Below are positions 23,999 through 34,501 of a stretch of DNA of 37,274 nucleotides, piece by piece. Under the pieces are notes generated by a model. It was not told the origin of the DNA. It did no database searches and saw nothing but the letters and a program-made list of their open reading frames with translations. The stretch is taken from positions 1 to 37,274 of the forward strand of contig JAJPHH010000044.1 in the NCBI GenBank assembly GCA_021325385.1. The letters run 5' to 3'. The DNA comes from Alphaproteobacteria bacterium. GTDB lineage: Bacteria; Pseudomonadota; Alphaproteobacteria; Rhizobiales; Beijerinckiaceae. The position numbers and the translations under genes are program-made. How positions within the stretch are numbered: position 1 is the stretch's first letter; the number at the start of each line of letters is the position of its first letter.

Positions 23999-24598
23999 TC
24001 ACGCCGGCGCCGTCTTCTCCCCGAATCCCGCCGCCTGCACCGCCAGATGCACCTTGTTCTGAAAGCTCGCGTCCTCGCCGCGCGCCAGCAGATCGGCGGC
24101 GCGCGCCACGGCCTCGCAGACCGCCTCGACCCAGCCGATTTCGGCCTTGAAGAAGTCGCTGAGCACGTAATTGTGGACCAGCGCCTTGTCCCCCGGATGG
24201 CCGATGCCGAGACGGACGCGCTTATAGTCGTTGCCGATATGGGCTGTGATCGAGCGTAGTCCGTTATGGCCGGCATTGCCGCCGCCGATCTTCACGCGGA
24301 CCTTGGCCGGCGCGAGATCGAGCTCGTCGTGGAAGACGACGAGATCGGCGAGGTCGATCTTATGGAACCGCATCGCTTCGCCGACGCTGCGGCCTGATTC
24401 GTTCATGAAGGTCTGCGGCGTCAGCAGGAGCGCGCGCTCGCCGCCGATCAGGCCTTCGGCGACCGCGCCCTGAAAGCGCGCCCGGAACGGACCGAAGCGG
24501 TGCTCGCGCGCGATCGCCTCGATCGCCATGAAGCCAATGTTGTGACGGTTCCTGGCGTGACGCGCGCCAGGATTGCCGAGACCCACAAAGAGGATCAT
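23999..24598 (-). CDS. pth: peptidyl-tRNA hydrolase
   Basis: 199 residues from the ATG at 24598; an upstream extension overlaps rplY and is not real. [21 protein letters not shown] contains the catalytic H19. [22 protein letters not shown] (active-site Asp) and [13 protein letters not shown] follow. It frees tRNA from peptidyl-tRNAs released prematurely from ribosomes. It is downstream of rplY across an intrinsic terminator, so it may have its own promoter or depend on readthrough. Confidence 0.96.
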   Translation of the reverse strand: MILFVGLGNPGARHARNRHNIGFMAIEAIAREHRFGPFRARFQGAVAEGLIGGERALLLTPQTFMNESGRSVGEAMRFHKIDLADLVVFHDELDLAPAKVRVKIGGGNAGHNGLRSITAHIGNDYKRVRLGIGHPGDKALVHNYVLSDFFKAEIGWVEAVCEAVARAADLLARGEDASFQNKVHLAVQAAGFGEKTAPA

Positions 24599-24612
24599 TG
24601 ACCCCGCCCGTC

Positions 24613-24645
24613 GAAAAAAGGCCCGCCCGCTCGAGGCGGACGGGC
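24613..24645 (-). terminator. intrinsic terminator between rplY and pth
   Basis: On the minus strand, stem GCCCGTCCGC pairs with GCGGGCGGGC (24621-24630 with 24636-24645, one mismatch) and is followed by six T. It ends the rplY transcript 34 bp after its stop and only 15 bp before the pth start, so it may also attenuate pth. Confidence 0.7.
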
Positions 24646-24678
24646 TCCTCTTTAGGCCTAAGCGAATAGCGGCCGAAC

Positions 24679-25407
24679 CTATTTCTTGGTCGCAGGCGCA
24701 GCGCCGCCTTTGGCCGGCGCGGCGGCGCCGCCCGCCGGAGCGGCGGGCGCAGCGGCCCCGGCAGCAGCGGGTGCGGCGGCCCCCGGGGCCGGCGCGGCGG
24801 TCGTCGCAGCGGCCGCGGCGGCGGGCTGCTCTTCGACATAGACGGTCGGCGGGACGATCGTCGCGATGGTGAAATCGGTGCGCGTATCGACCGGCTTGCA
24901 ACCCTCGGGAAGCTGGATGTTCGAAACGTGGACCGAATCGCCAATGTCGAGGCCGGCGAGGTCGATCGTGATCGAATCGGGAATGGCTTCCGCCGGCGCC
25001 CAGAGCTCGATCGCGTGCAACACCAGGTTCAAAGCGCCGCCGCGCTTGATGCCCGGCGCCTTATCTTGATTGACGACATGGACGGGCGTCTCGATTCGCA
25101 CCCGAGAGCCGGCCTTGAGCCGCAGGAAATCGACATGCAACGGCCGGTCGGTGACGACGTCGAGCTGATAGTCGCGCGGCAGCACACGCTCTTTGCGGCC
25201 ATCGACGTCGAGTTCGAAAATCGTGGTCAGGAAATGGCCGGCGTTGATGAGCTGGTTCACGTCCTTGAAATTGACCGAAATCGGCGCGGCCGCTTCGCCG
25301 CCGCCATAGATCACTGCCGGAACGCGGCCTTCGCGGCGGACAGAACGGGCGGCCCCCTTGCCGGTCCCGCTGCGCGCCACGGCCGCGAGCTGTTTGGTCG
25401 CCGCCAT
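24679..25407 (-). CDS. rplY: 50S ribosomal protein L25 (CTC/TL5 type)
   Basis: 242 residues. The N-terminal L25 5S-rRNA-binding domain ([20 protein letters not shown]) is followed by the CTC-type C-terminal domain ([22 protein letters not shown], then IRDSITIDL-type and VSNIQLPEG segments). The last ~50 residues are an almost pure Ala/Pro/Gly tail after YVEEQ, ending [13 protein letters not shown]-type L25 proteins are often stress-linked. The start follows AAAGGA, and the gene has its own strong promoter. L25 next to pth is a conserved bacterial pairing. Confidence 0.96.
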   Translation of the reverse strand: MAATKQLAAVARSGTGKGAARSVRREGRVPAVIYGGGEAAAPISVNFKDVNQLINAGHFLTTIFELDVDGRKERVLPRDYQLDVVTDRPLHVDFLRLKAGSRVRIETPVHVVNQDKAPGIKRGGALNLVLHAIELWAPAEAIPDSITIDLAGLDIGDSVHVSNIQLPEGCKPVDTRTDFTIATIVPPTVYVEEQPAAAAAATTAAPAPGAAAPAAAGAAAPAAPAGGAAAPAKGGAAPATKK

Positions 25408-25472
25408 GTCGATTATCCTTTGAGGTTGGCGCGCCCCGCCTCCAGGGGTGTCGGAACGGGCGCGAGCCGCGG

Positions 25473-25501
25473 CTTATAGGGGCGAAGAACGGCCCTGACA
25501 A
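25473..25501 (-). promoter_or_regulatory. rplY promoter
   Basis: On the minus strand TTGTCA (25496-25501) and TATAAG (25473-25478) are separated by exactly 17 bp, a strong housekeeping-sigma promoter. The predicted leader is about 60 nt, to the ATG at 25407. The tandem repeat at 25501-25536 lies immediately upstream. Confidence 0.65.
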
Positions 25502-25536
25502 GAGCGGAAGCTCGCTACAGAGCGGAAGCTCGCTGC
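25501..25536. repeat. 18-bp tandem repeat, two copies
   Basis: AGAGCGGAAGCTCGCTAC and AGAGCGGAAGCTCGCTGC lie head to tail, differing at one base. Each contains a near-palindrome (AGCGGAAGCTCGCT). They sit directly upstream of the rplY -35 box, where an activator or UP-type element would bind, but may be neutral. Confidence 0.75.
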
Positions 25537-25544
25537 GAAGCGGA

Positions 25545-25569
25545 GGCGCGCCTTTTTGAAAGGCGCGCC
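25545..25569. repeat. perfect 8-bp hairpin between the MCP gene and rplY
   Basis: GGCGCGCC (25545-25552) and GGCGCGCC (25562-25569) enclose TTTTTGAAA. It lies just after the chemoreceptor stop. With no T-run after the stem on the minus strand, it is not a standard terminator; it may protect the mRNA 3' end. Confidence 0.45.
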
Positions 25570-25576
25570 GCAGCCT

Positions 25577-27847
25577 TCAATGCGACGTCACCAGCGTCGG
25601 TCCGCGCGGGCGGACGCTCGCCGCCGCGGCGTGCGCGCGCGGCTGGCCGGCTGCGCCGTTGCGGAACGCGTGCGGGACCGCGCTCTGGAGCCGCCGGCGC
25701 AAATCCGGCTCCTCCCCTCCATCGCCGACTTGGAACGCGCCGACCAGGCTGGAGAGATCCGATGTTTCCTGCGACAAGGAATGGCTGGTCGCCGTGGTCT
25801 CTTCGACCATCGCCGCGTTCTGCTGCGTCATCTTGTCCATCTGACTGATGGCGGCGTTGACTTCTTCGAGGCCGGCCGCCTGAGCGCGGGCCCCTTCGGC
25901 GATCTGCAGGATGATCGCATTGAGGTCGGCGACTTGCGCCATCACCCGCTCGAGCGACTGGCCAGACTGGCCCACCAGCTTGACGCCTTCATTGACCTGG
26001 GTCGTCGAGGCCGAGATGAGGCCCTTGATCTCCTTGGCCGCCTCGGCCGAACGCTGGGCGAGAGCGCGCACTTCCGCGGCGACGACTGCGAAACCGCGGC
26101 CAGTGTCGCCGGCGCGCGCCGCCTCAACCCCGGCGTTCAGCGCCAGCAGGTTGGTCTGGAACGCGATCTCGTCGATCACGCCGATGATCTGATTGATCTT
26201 GACCGCCGATTTGGCGATCGCGTCCATGGCGGCGATCGCTTGGCGAACGACTTCGGCGCCTTTCTTCGCGTCGCCGTCGGCGGCGGCGACCGCTTGGCTG
26301 GCGAGATTGGCGCCCTCGGCGGCTTTTTTGACCGTTGCGGTGATCTCGCTGAGCGCCGCGGCGCTTTCCTCGAGGCTCGCCGCCTGCTGTTCGGTGCGGC
26401 GCGAGAGATCGTCGGAAGCCTGCGACACTTCGCCGGCATTGGCGCGAATGCCGTTGGTCGTCGCCGAAATCACCGACATGGTTTTCTGCATCTGCGCGAT
26501 CGCCGCGTTGAAGTCGTCCTTCATCTTTTGATAGGCGGGCGGGAAGGCCGCCTCGATGCGGAAGGTGAGGTTGCCCTCGGCCAGGCGCTCGTGGCCCTCG
26601 GCGACGGCCGCGACGACGCGCCTTTGCTCCTCCTCGCGCGCCGCTCGCTCGGCTTCGCGGCTCTGGCGCTCGGCCTCGGCCGCTTCGCGTTGCGCCGCGG
26701 CTTCCCGCTCCAGCCGCTCGCGGTCCAGCGCGGCGTCCTTGAAGCTCTGGACCGCCTTGGCCATCTGGCCGATTTCGTCGGCGCGGCCGAGCGCCGGCGC
26801 CTCGATGGCGAGATCGCCTTGGGCGAGGCGAAGCATGGCGTCCCTTAGTTGGGCGAGCGGCCTTGCCGTGGTCCGCGCCACGACAATCGCCGCGGTCAAG
26901 CCGCCGGCCAAAGCGAGCAGCATCGCCGCGAAAATGATTTTTTTGATCAGGGCCTCGGAGGCGGCCAGCCGTGCGCCGGCGGCGGCGGCGGCTTCCGACG
27001 CCCTGGCGTCGAGGTCCTCCAAGACCGGAGCGATCAGGTCGAGCCCGCCGCTCACCCGCTCGGCGGCGCGCATATAGTCGCCTTCGGCGGCGCTGGCCGC
27101 CTTGAACGACTTGGCGTAGTCCTTGAAGGTCGAACTGACGAGGCGCTTGGTCACGGCGTCAAATTCGGCGTTTTTGAGCGTCGAATCGAACTTGCCGTAG
27201 CCGACTTCCCATTCGCCCAACAGACTGTCGTCGAAGGTCCTGGCGTATTCGGCCTGAGCGCGCCGCATGGCGTGGGCGGCGGCGAGCAGACGCTCGGCGT
27301 CGATCGTGTCCTGATCGGCGATATTGGATTTGAGCATGTTGACGAGAGAAGCGCCGGTCGACTCAGCCCGATCGGCGATCCCGCCCGACCCTGAATCGCC
27401 CAGCGGCTTCTGCAGGTTCTGCACGGCGTCGAATTGCTTGGCGATGGCGCTGATCTGGATCTTCAGATCCGAAATCTGCTTGGCGACCGCCTCGCCGCGC
27501 GGCGCGCCGACAAGGGCGTCGACCAGACGGGAGAGCCCGGCCAGGCCATCCGCGAACTTGTTGAGCTGGATCGATTCGTGCTGATAGCGGACGTCGCGGG
27601 CGACGCCTTTCAAGCCGACCGCGGTCTCGGCGATTTTGCCGGCCTTGACCTGCAAATCGGCGTAAGCCTTGGCGTCGGCGAAGGCGGCCGCGACATTGCG
27701 GCTGCCGACGATGTAAGCGCCGCCGATCACCGCCAAGCCGGCGACGAACACGACGCTGATCAGCGCGATCCGCGCCTTGATGGTTAAGCTTTTGAAAAGA
27801 AACGTCACGAGCCCGCCCCGATCGTTTTGACTCGAGGCGCGGATCAT
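25577..27847 (-). CDS. methyl-accepting chemotaxis protein
   Basis: 756 residues. TM1 (about 27-48), a long helical periplasmic sensor region (about 50-300) rich in Ala and Lys, TM2 (about 300-325), HAMP (about 325-375), a charged coiled-coil stretch, then the signalling domain with the conserved hairpin tip [21 protein letters not shown]. The C-terminal tail lacks a CheR-docking NWETF-type pentapeptide. The sensor region is all-helical, resembling helical-bundle sensors for small molecules or redox state; the ligand is unknown. It is divergent from the sugar importer and converges on no gene, with rplY further along on the same strand. A later internal start (GTG, near residue 14) is possible. 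Confidence 0.92.
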   Translation of the reverse strand: MIRASSQNDRGGLVTFLFKSLTIKARIALISVVFVAGLAVIGGAYIVGSRNVAAAFADAKAYADLQVKAGKIAETAVGLKGVARDVRYQHESIQLNKFADGLAGLSRLVDALVGAPRGEAVAKQISDLKIQISAIAKQFDAVQNLQKPLGDSGSGGIADRAESTGASLVNMLKSNIADQDTIDAERLLAAAHAMRRAQAEYARTFDDSLLGEWEVGYGKFDSTLKNAEFDAVTKRLVSSTFKDYAKSFKAASAAEGDYMRAAERVSGGLDLIAPVLEDLDARASEAAAAAGARLAASEALIKKIIFAAMLLALAGGLTAAIVVARTTARPLAQLRDAMLRLAQGDLAIEAPALGRADEIGQMAKAVQSFKDAALDRERLEREAAAQREAAEAERQSREAERAAREEEQRRVVAAVAEGHERLAEGNLTFRIEAAFPPAYQKMKDDFNAAIAQMQKTMSVISATTNGIRANAGEVSQASDDLSRRTEQQAASLEESAAALSEITATVKKAAEGANLASQAVAAADGDAKKGAEVVRQAIAAMDAIAKSAVKINQIIGVIDEIAFQTNLLALNAGVEAARAGDTGRGFAVVAAEVRALAQRSAEAAKEIKGLISASTTQVNEGVKLVGQSGQSLERVMAQVADLNAIILQIAEGARAQAAGLEEVNAAISQMDKMTQQNAAMVEETTATSHSLSQETSDLSSLVGAFQVGDGGEEPDLRRRLQSAVPHAFRNGAAGQPRAHAAAASVRPRGPTLVTSH

Positions 27848-28155
27848 CGCCGCGTCGCCTTAATGGCCGGTCAACGCGCCGGCGCCGGCGCCGAAATTTT
27901 CGCCAATTGCCGGATCGACTGACCGCTCGGCGCGCCCTCAGCGACCACCCCGCCCGTGGGCCGGTCGCCGGCTTGACGAAATAATCATACAATAGTTGTG
28001 CGGCGGCGGCGCTTCGGCTAGGCTTTTGGCGCTCGTCAGCGGAGCAGCGCGGCGGCGAACGCCGCGGGACGCGGACGGAGGCGCTGCCGTCTGGCTGCGG
28101 TTCGTCGGCTAACGCCGGCCGCAGGAGTGATTAGCGTCTAATCGGGAGGGAATTG
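27848..28155. other. 308-bp divergent intergenic region
   Basis: It separates the chemoreceptor from the sugar-binding protein gene and must hold the promoter of the importer operon. TTGACG (27973-27978) and a nearby TACAAT (27988-27993) are too close to pair as a standard promoter; TACAAT may still be a -10. A palindrome just before the start codon is listed separately. No reading frame is supported. Confidence 0.5.
28129..28143. promoter_or_regulatory. palindrome before the sugar-binding protein gene
   Basis: GATTAG-CGT-CTAATC, a perfect 6-bp inverted repeat 12 bp before the ATG at 28156, immediately before the GGGAGGG ribosome-binding site. It could be a LacI-type operator half-site pair or a small RNA stem controlling translation. 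No LacI-family gene is in the window. Confidence 0.4.
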
Positions 28156-29112
28156 ATGAAGCGTTTACTGACAGTAGGTTTGTCCGCGGCGCTGGCTTTG
28201 GCGCTCGGCGTCGGCTCGGCGGAAGCCGCCGGCAAAAAGACGTTGGCTTTCGTCGTCAACGGCGCGTCCGACTTCTGGAAAATCGCCGAGGCCGGCGTGA
28301 AGAAGGCGCAAGGCGAGCTGCCGAATTACGATTTGCAGTTCAAATATCCCGAGCAAGCGGCCGCCGCCGTGCAGCAGCGGGTCCTCGAGGACCTCGTCGC
28401 CGCCGGGGCCGCCGGGATCATGGTCAGCGCCGTCGATCCCAAGAACCAGACCGAAGAGCTGAACAAGATCGCCTCGCAGACCGTGCTCTTCACAACGGAC
28501 AGCGACGCGCCCCAATCCAAGCGCGTCGCCTATATCGGCTCGTCGAACACCGACCTGGGCAAGGCGGCCGGCAAGCTGATGCTCGACGCGCTGCCGAACG
28601 GCGGCAAATGCGTCGGCTTCGTCGGCCTGCTCGGCGCCGACAACGCCCGCGAGCGCATCGAGGGCGTCAAGGAGACGATCAAGGGCTCGAAAGTCGAACT
28701 CGTCGACGTGCGCGGCGACGAAATCGACCAGACCCGCGCCAAGCGCAATGTCGAGGACACTTTGGCGGCCATGCCGGACGTGAGCTGCCTGGTCGGCTTC
28801 TACTCCTACAATACGCCGCGCATTTACGAAGTGCTGAAAGAGGCGGGCAAGCTCGGCAAGATCAAGGTCATCGGCTTCGACGAAGACCCGATCACGCTTG
28901 GCGGCGTCAAGGAGGGCAGCATCGTCGGCACGGTCGTCCAGCAGCCGTTCGAGTGGGGCTATCAGGGCATGAAGCTGATGGCGAAATACATCGAGGGCGA
29001 CAAGTCCGGCATTCCGGCCAATGGCATCATCATCGTGCCCGGCAAGGTCATCGACAAGGCGAATGTCGACGACTTTATGGCCCAGATGAAACAGATGCTG
29101 GGCAAGAAGTAA
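28156..29112 (+). CDS. ribose-type sugar ABC transporter, periplasmic binding protein
   Basis: 318 residues from the ATG at 28156, chosen over a TTG at 28153 because GGGAGGG is 5 bases away. A Sec signal peptide ends GSAEAA before GKK. The mature part is a two-lobed RbsB/peripla_BP_4 fold with TLAFVVNGASDFWKIAE, QQRVLEDLVAAGAAGIMVS, TVLFTTDSDAP, RVAYIGSSNTDLGKAAG, VGFVG, VSCLVGFYSYNTPRIYEVLKEAG and KVIGFDEDP. It is the first gene of a three-gene importer. The sugar cannot be told from the sequence; ribose, xylose or another monosaccharide is possible. Confidence 0.92.
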   Translation: MKRLLTVGLSAALALALGVGSAEAAGKKTLAFVVNGASDFWKIAEAGVKKAQGELPNYDLQFKYPEQAAAAVQQRVLEDLVAAGAAGIMVSAVDPKNQTEELNKIASQTVLFTTDSDAPQSKRVAYIGSSNTDLGKAAGKLMLDALPNGGKCVGFVGLLGADNARERIEGVKETIKGSKVELVDVRGDEIDQTRAKRNVEDTLAAMPDVSCLVGFYSYNTPRIYEVLKEAGKLGKIKVIGFDEDPITLGGVKEGSIVGTVVQQPFEWGYQGMKLMAKYIEGDKSGIPANGIIIVPGKVIDKANVDDFMAQMKQMLGKK

Positions 29113-29142
29113 GGGGAGGCGAGCGCTTTAGAAGCGAAAACG

Positions 29143-29174
29143 GCGGAGGGGCGGATTCAAGTCCGCCCCTCCGC
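29143..29174 (+). terminator. strong intra-operon hairpin
   Basis: A perfect 13-bp stem, GCGGAGGGGCGGA pairing with TCCGCCCCTCCGC (29143-29155 with 29162-29174), encloses TTCAAG and is followed shortly by TTTT. It lies between the binding-protein and ATPase genes. Such hairpins usually stabilise the binding-protein mRNA and partly terminate, so the binding protein is made in excess. Confidence 0.7.
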
Positions 29175-29196
29175 GCCGCTTTTGCGAAATCCTTCG

Positions 29197-30699
<1,503 letters not shown>

Positions 30700-30711
30700 G
30701 CGAGGCGCGCT

Positions 30712-31740
30712 TTGCAGAAGAAGGACCTCAGCCTGCTCATTCTGATCATCGTGGTCGGCGCGGTGGTGGCGTTCATCAATCCGCGCTTCCTCCTGGTCGG
30801 CAATCTCTCCAACACCGCCAACCAAGTCGGCATGTTCGGCGTCTTCTCGATCGCCGAAGCCTTCGTCATCATCACCGGCGGGATCGAATTGTCGGTCGGC
30901 TCGGTGATCGCGCTGCTCGGCGTGTTGTTCATCGATCTCATCGTCAATCGCGGCGTCAACTGGATGGCGGCCTCGGCGCTGATTATTGCGGCCGGGCTCG
31001 TGATCGGCGCCGTCCATGGCGCGCTCGTCACCAAAATGCGCATCCAGCCCTTCGTCGTCACGCTGTGCGGGCTGCTCATCTATCGCGGCGTCGCGCGCTA
31101 CTACACCGAGGACGCGACCGCCGGCTTCGGCTTCGGCGACAGCTTTCCGACTCTCGAATGGCTGACCGCTGGCCGCACCGACGTTTTTGGCTTCCCGTTG
31201 CCGCATACGGTGGTGGCGATCGTCGTCGTCGCCTTCGTCGCCTGGATCGTTCTGCACCGCTCGGTCTTCGGACGCTATCTTTATGCAGTCGGCAAGAACG
31301 AGGAGGCGGCGCGCTATTCCGGCATCAGCTCCGACCGCGTCATCGTCTCTTCCTATATCGTTTGCGGCGGGCTGACGGCGCTCGCGGCGATCCTGATCGC
31401 GATGTATACGCGTTCGATCTCGCCGGCGGTGCACGGCTCGTTTTACGAACTCTACGCCATCGCGGCTGCGGTGCTTGGCGGCTGCTCGCTGCGCGGCGGC
31501 GAAGGCTCGATCCTCGGCGTCGTCCTCGGAACGATCCTGCTGCAGGTGCTGCAGAACCTTGTCAACCTGCTCGGCATTCCGAGTTCGCTCAACTTCGCGG
31601 TCATGGGGACGGTGATCCTGATCGGCGTGCTCGCTGACCAGTATCTCGTCCAGCGACGCCAACGCGCCGCCACCGCCAAAGGTCGTTTACAAGCGGGCGC
31701 TATCGCCGGGGCGCCGGCCGACCGAGCGCCGGCGGAGTGA
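30712..31740 (+). CDS. sugar ABC transporter permease (RbsC type)
   Basis: 342 residues starting at TTG 30712. About nine to ten membrane helices, with the BPD_transp_2 hallmarks FVIITGGIELSVGSVIAL, the cytoplasmic VGKNEEAARYSGI motif that contacts the ATPase, YELYAIAAAVLGGCSLRGGEGSILG and LLGIPSSLNFAVMGTVIL. It works as a homodimer in ribose-type importers. The tail (about 320-342) is Ala/Arg-rich. Confidence 0.94.
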   Translation: MQKKDLSLLILIIVVGAVVAFINPRFLLVGNLSNTANQVGMFGVFSIAEAFVIITGGIELSVGSVIALLGVLFIDLIVNRGVNWMAASALIIAAGLVIGAVHGALVTKMRIQPFVVTLCGLLIYRGVARYYTEDATAGFGFGDSFPTLEWLTAGRTDVFGFPLPHTVVAIVVVAFVAWIVLHRSVFGRYLYAVGKNEEAARYSGISSDRVIVSSYIVCGGLTALAAILIAMYTRSISPAVHGSFYELYAIAAAVLGGCSLRGGEGSILGVVLGTILLQVLQNLVNLLGIPSSLNFAVMGTVILIGVLADQYLVQRRQRAATAKGRLQAGAIAGAPADRAPAE

Positions 31741-31777
31741 CTTCGACGGGAACGCTGAGAATTTCATCCGAGGCGGC

Positions 31778-31804
31778 AAGAAAAAGCGCGGCGCATAGCC
31801 GCGC
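31778..31804 (-). terminator. intrinsic terminator of the hydantoinase/ABC operon
   Basis: On the minus strand the stem GCGCGGC-TATGC-GCCGCGC (31786-31804) is followed by TTTTTC TT. It ends the long minus-strand operon 27 bp after the binding-protein stop, between two convergent transcription units. Confidence 0.75.
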
Positions 31805-31830
31805 CGCGCTCAAATCGCCGACCGATGGAA

Positions 31831-32832
31831 TTACTTCGCGAGGGCCTTGTCCGTCACCGCATAAGTATAAGCGCCCGTCGGCTCCTTGGTGATGACCGGG
31901 TCCGAGCCGCCGGTCAGCAGCGTCTTGACCGTGCGCTCGTAATCGGCCTTGTCGAGCTTGCCGTCCGAGCCATCAGTGAGCTTGTTGATCTCGGCCATCA
32001 TCTGCGTCTGGTGATGCTCGGTCTGGGCGCCGGTCGCGTCGTTGTCGAGCACGATCTTGGCGGCCGCGTCCGAGTTCTGGCGCGCCCAGGCCCAGCCCTT
32101 CATCGAAGCGCGCACGAACCGCGCCATTTTGTCGACGAAAGCCGGATCCTTGAGCTTGTCCTCCATCACGTAGAGGCCGTCCTCGAGCGTGGCGACGCCC
32201 TGGTCCTCGTATTTGAAGACAACGAGTTGCTCGGGCTTGTAGCCGGCGTCGATGACCTGCAAATATTCGTTATACGTCATGGTCGAGATGCAGTCCGCCT
32301 GTTTCTGTAGCAGCGGATCGACATTGAAGCCTTGTTTCAGCACCTTGACGCCGCCCGGCGAGCCGTCGGTCTTGAAGCCGAGCTTGCCCATCCAGTTCAG
32401 GAACGGGTACTCGTTGCCGTAGAACCAGACGCCGAGCGTGCGGCCCTTGAGGTCCGCCGGCTTCTTGATCCCGGTCTCGGCGCGGCAAGTGAGTTCGAGG
32501 CCGGAATGCTTGAACGGCTGCGCGATATTGACCAGCGGCACGCCCTTTTCGCGCGTCGCCAGGGCCGCCGGCATCCAGTCGACGACGACGTCGGCGCCGC
32601 CGCCAGCGATCACCTGCTCGGGCGCGATGTCCGGCCCGCCGGGCTTGATCGTCACGTCGAGATTCTCATCTTTGTAGAATCCCTTGTCCTTCGCGACGTA
32701 ATAGCCGGCGAATTGGGCCTGGGTGACCCATTTGAGCTGCAGCGTCACCTTGTCCGCCGCATGAGCGGCGCCGGCGGCGACGAGCGCCGTCGTCGCCAAC
32801 AGGCCTAGGATTGTTTTCTTCATCATAAACAT
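31831..32832 (-). CDS. NMT1/SsuA-type ABC transporter substrate-binding protein
   Basis: 333 residues with a signal peptide (about 1-25, ending GAAHAAD). The mature protein is a type II periplasmic binding protein of the NMT1/THI5-like group: VTLQLKWVTQAQFAGYYVAKDKGFYKDENLDV, AGGGADVVVDWMPAALATREKG, GRTLGVWFYGNEYPFLNWMGKLG, SPGGVKVLKQGF. Aromatic residues in the WxxxAQFAGYY segment normally stack on a planar ring in pyrimidine-binding members such as ThiY. With hydA in the operon, a pyrimidine or hydantoin ligand is likely, but that is inferred. An internal ATG at 32826 is also possible. Confidence 0.9.
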   Translation of the reverse strand: MFMMKKTILGLLATTALVAAGAAHAADKVTLQLKWVTQAQFAGYYVAKDKGFYKDENLDVTIKPGGPDIAPEQVIAGGGADVVVDWMPAALATREKGVPLVNIAQPFKHSGLELTCRAETGIKKPADLKGRTLGVWFYGNEYPFLNWMGKLGFKTDGSPGGVKVLKQGFNVDPLLQKQADCISTMTYNEYLQVIDAGYKPEQLVVFKYEDQGVATLEDGLYVMEDKLKDPAFVDKMARFVRASMKGWAWARQNSDAAAKIVLDNDATGAQTEHHQTQMMAEINKLTDGSDGKLDKADYERTVKTLLTGGSDPVITKEPTGAYTYAVTDKALAK

Positions 32833-32850
32833 TCTCCCTCCTTTAGATGC

Positions 32851-33624
32851 TCACGCGGGTCTCTGGCGGTAGGATGCGTGCCAGAACGTGACCTGGCGCT
32901 CGATCAGCGCAACGACGCCGTAGAACAGCGAGCCGGTCACCGCGGCGACGACGATCGTCGCCCAGACCATATCGATGTTCATGCGTCCAACCTCGGTGTT
33001 GATGCGAAAGCCCATGCCGACAACCGGCGTGCCAAAGAATTCGGCGACGATGGCGCCGATCATCGCCAGGGTCGAATTGATCTTCAACGCATTGAAGATA
33101 AAGGGCAAGGCCGAAGGCAGGCGCAGCTTGGTCAAGGTCTGACCGTAGGTCGCGCCGTAAGTCTTCATCAAATCGCGCTCCATCGGCCCGGCCGAAGCGA
33201 GGCCCGCGACCGCGTTGACCAACATCGGGAAGAAGGTCATCACGACCACCACGGCCGCCTTGGACTGCCAATCGAAGCCGAACCACATGACCATGATCGG
33301 CGCGACGCCGACGATCGGCAGGGCCGAGACGAGGTTGCCGAGCGGCAGCAAGCCGCGCTGCAAGAACGGCGTTCGGTCGATCAGGATGGCGACGATCAGG
33401 CCGGCGGCGCAGCCGATCGCGTAGCCGGCGAGCACGCCCTGAACGGTCTGGGCAAAATCGGCGGCGAGAGTCGGCACGGAATAAACGAGCCGAGAAATGA
33501 TCGCGCTCGGCGCCGGCAGGATGATCCGCGGCACGTTGAAGCCGCGCACGATCGCCTCCCAGAGGAGGAGCACGCCGAGGCCGAACAAGGTCGGGGCGGC
33601 GAGATTGGCCGCGCGGAATTTCAT
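32851..33624 (-). CDS. ABC transporter permease (SsuC/TauC-like), second subunit
   Basis: 257 residues from the ATG at 33624, which overlaps the preceding permease stop in ATGA, so the two are translationally coupled. Six membrane helices. The EAA-type cytoplasmic loop is SAGPMERDLMKTYGATYGQTLTKLRLPSALPFIFNALKI. It likely pairs with the upstream permease as a heterodimer, since two distinct permease genes sit in one operon with one ATPase. Confidence 0.92.
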   Translation of the reverse strand: MKFRAANLAAPTLFGLGVLLLWEAIVRGFNVPRIILPAPSAIISRLVYSVPTLAADFAQTVQGVLAGYAIGCAAGLIVAILIDRTPFLQRGLLPLGNLVSALPIVGVAPIMVMWFGFDWQSKAAVVVVMTFFPMLVNAVAGLASAGPMERDLMKTYGATYGQTLTKLRLPSALPFIFNALKINSTLAMIGAIVAEFFGTPVVGMGFRINTEVGRMNIDMVWATIVVAAVTGSLFYGVVALIERQVTFWHASYRQRPA

Positions 33625-34487
33625 CGGGCGTAACCCATCCGACGGGCCGTCGCGCGGTCGACCAGGCCAACGATCGCGACCAAAGCCGCCGAGCAGATCG
33701 CCGCCGCGAACAAGGCGGCCCAGATCTGCACGGTCTGGCCGTAATAAGACCCCGCCAGCAGCCGCGCGCCGAGGCCGCCGTCCTCGCTCTTCGTCACTTC
33801 CGCCACCACCGCGCCAACCAAGGCCGCGGCGACGGCGACTTTCATGCTGGCGAAGAAGAAGGGCGCGCTGGCCGGCGCACGCAGCTTGAAGAAAGTCTGC
33901 GTCCTCGTCGCCGAATAGGTGCGCATCAGGTCGAGCTGCAAAGGATCGGGCGAGCGCAGGCCTTTGACCATGCCGACGGTGACCGGAAAGAAGGAGAGGT
34001 AGGCCGCAATCACCGCCTTGGGCAGAACGCCGGTAATGTCGAACTGATTGAGGATGACGACGATCATCGGCGCGAGCGCGATGATCGGGATCGTTTGCGA
34101 GGCGACGATCCACGGCATCAGGGACTTATCGAGGCCGCGCAAATGTACGACCAATACGGCGAGGAGGATGCCGAGGGCCGAACCGATGGCGAAGCCTAGC
34201 AGCGTCTCCTGCAGCGTGATGCTCGCGTGATAGACGAGGCTGCGTTTCGACGACGGGTCCATGCCGAAAATCGTGTGATCGAGTTCGGCGACGATCTGGT
34301 GCGGCGCCGGCAGTTTCGGGCGCTCCATGCTCCATTCGGCCGTGACGAAATCGGACGCGGAGTAGGTCGTATTGCCGGAATTGGCGAAGAGATCGCGCTG
34401 CAATTGCGCGTTCATGAAGAGGCACGCGACGTACCAGAGCGCAATGATCGCGGCGACGACGATGGCGACCGGGAGGACGTGTTTCAT
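33621..34487 (-). CDS. ABC transporter permease (SsuC/TauC-like), first subunit
   Basis: 288 residues. A first membrane helix (about 5-27) is followed by an unusually long periplasmic insertion (about 28-90, including ANSGNTTYSASDF and PKLPAPHQIVAELDHTIFG) before the standard six-helix core. The EAA loop is SPDPLQLDLMRTYSATRTQTFFKLRAPASAPFFFASMKV. It overlaps the next permease by 4 bp. The extra periplasmic stretch may contact the binding protein. Confidence 0.9.
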   Translation of the reverse strand: MKHVLPVAIVVAAIIALWYVACLFMNAQLQRDLFANSGNTTYSASDFVTAEWSMERPKLPAPHQIVAELDHTIFGMDPSSKRSLVYHASITLQETLLGFAIGSALGILLAVLVVHLRGLDKSLMPWIVASQTIPIIALAPMIVVILNQFDITGVLPKAVIAAYLSFFPVTVGMVKGLRSPDPLQLDLMRTYSATRTQTFFKLRAPASAPFFFASMKVAVAAALVGAVVAEVTKSEDGGLGARLLAGSYYGQTVQIWAALFAAAICSAALVAIVGLVDRATARRMGYAR

Positions 34488-34501
34488 CGGGCGAGAGCCG
34501 C

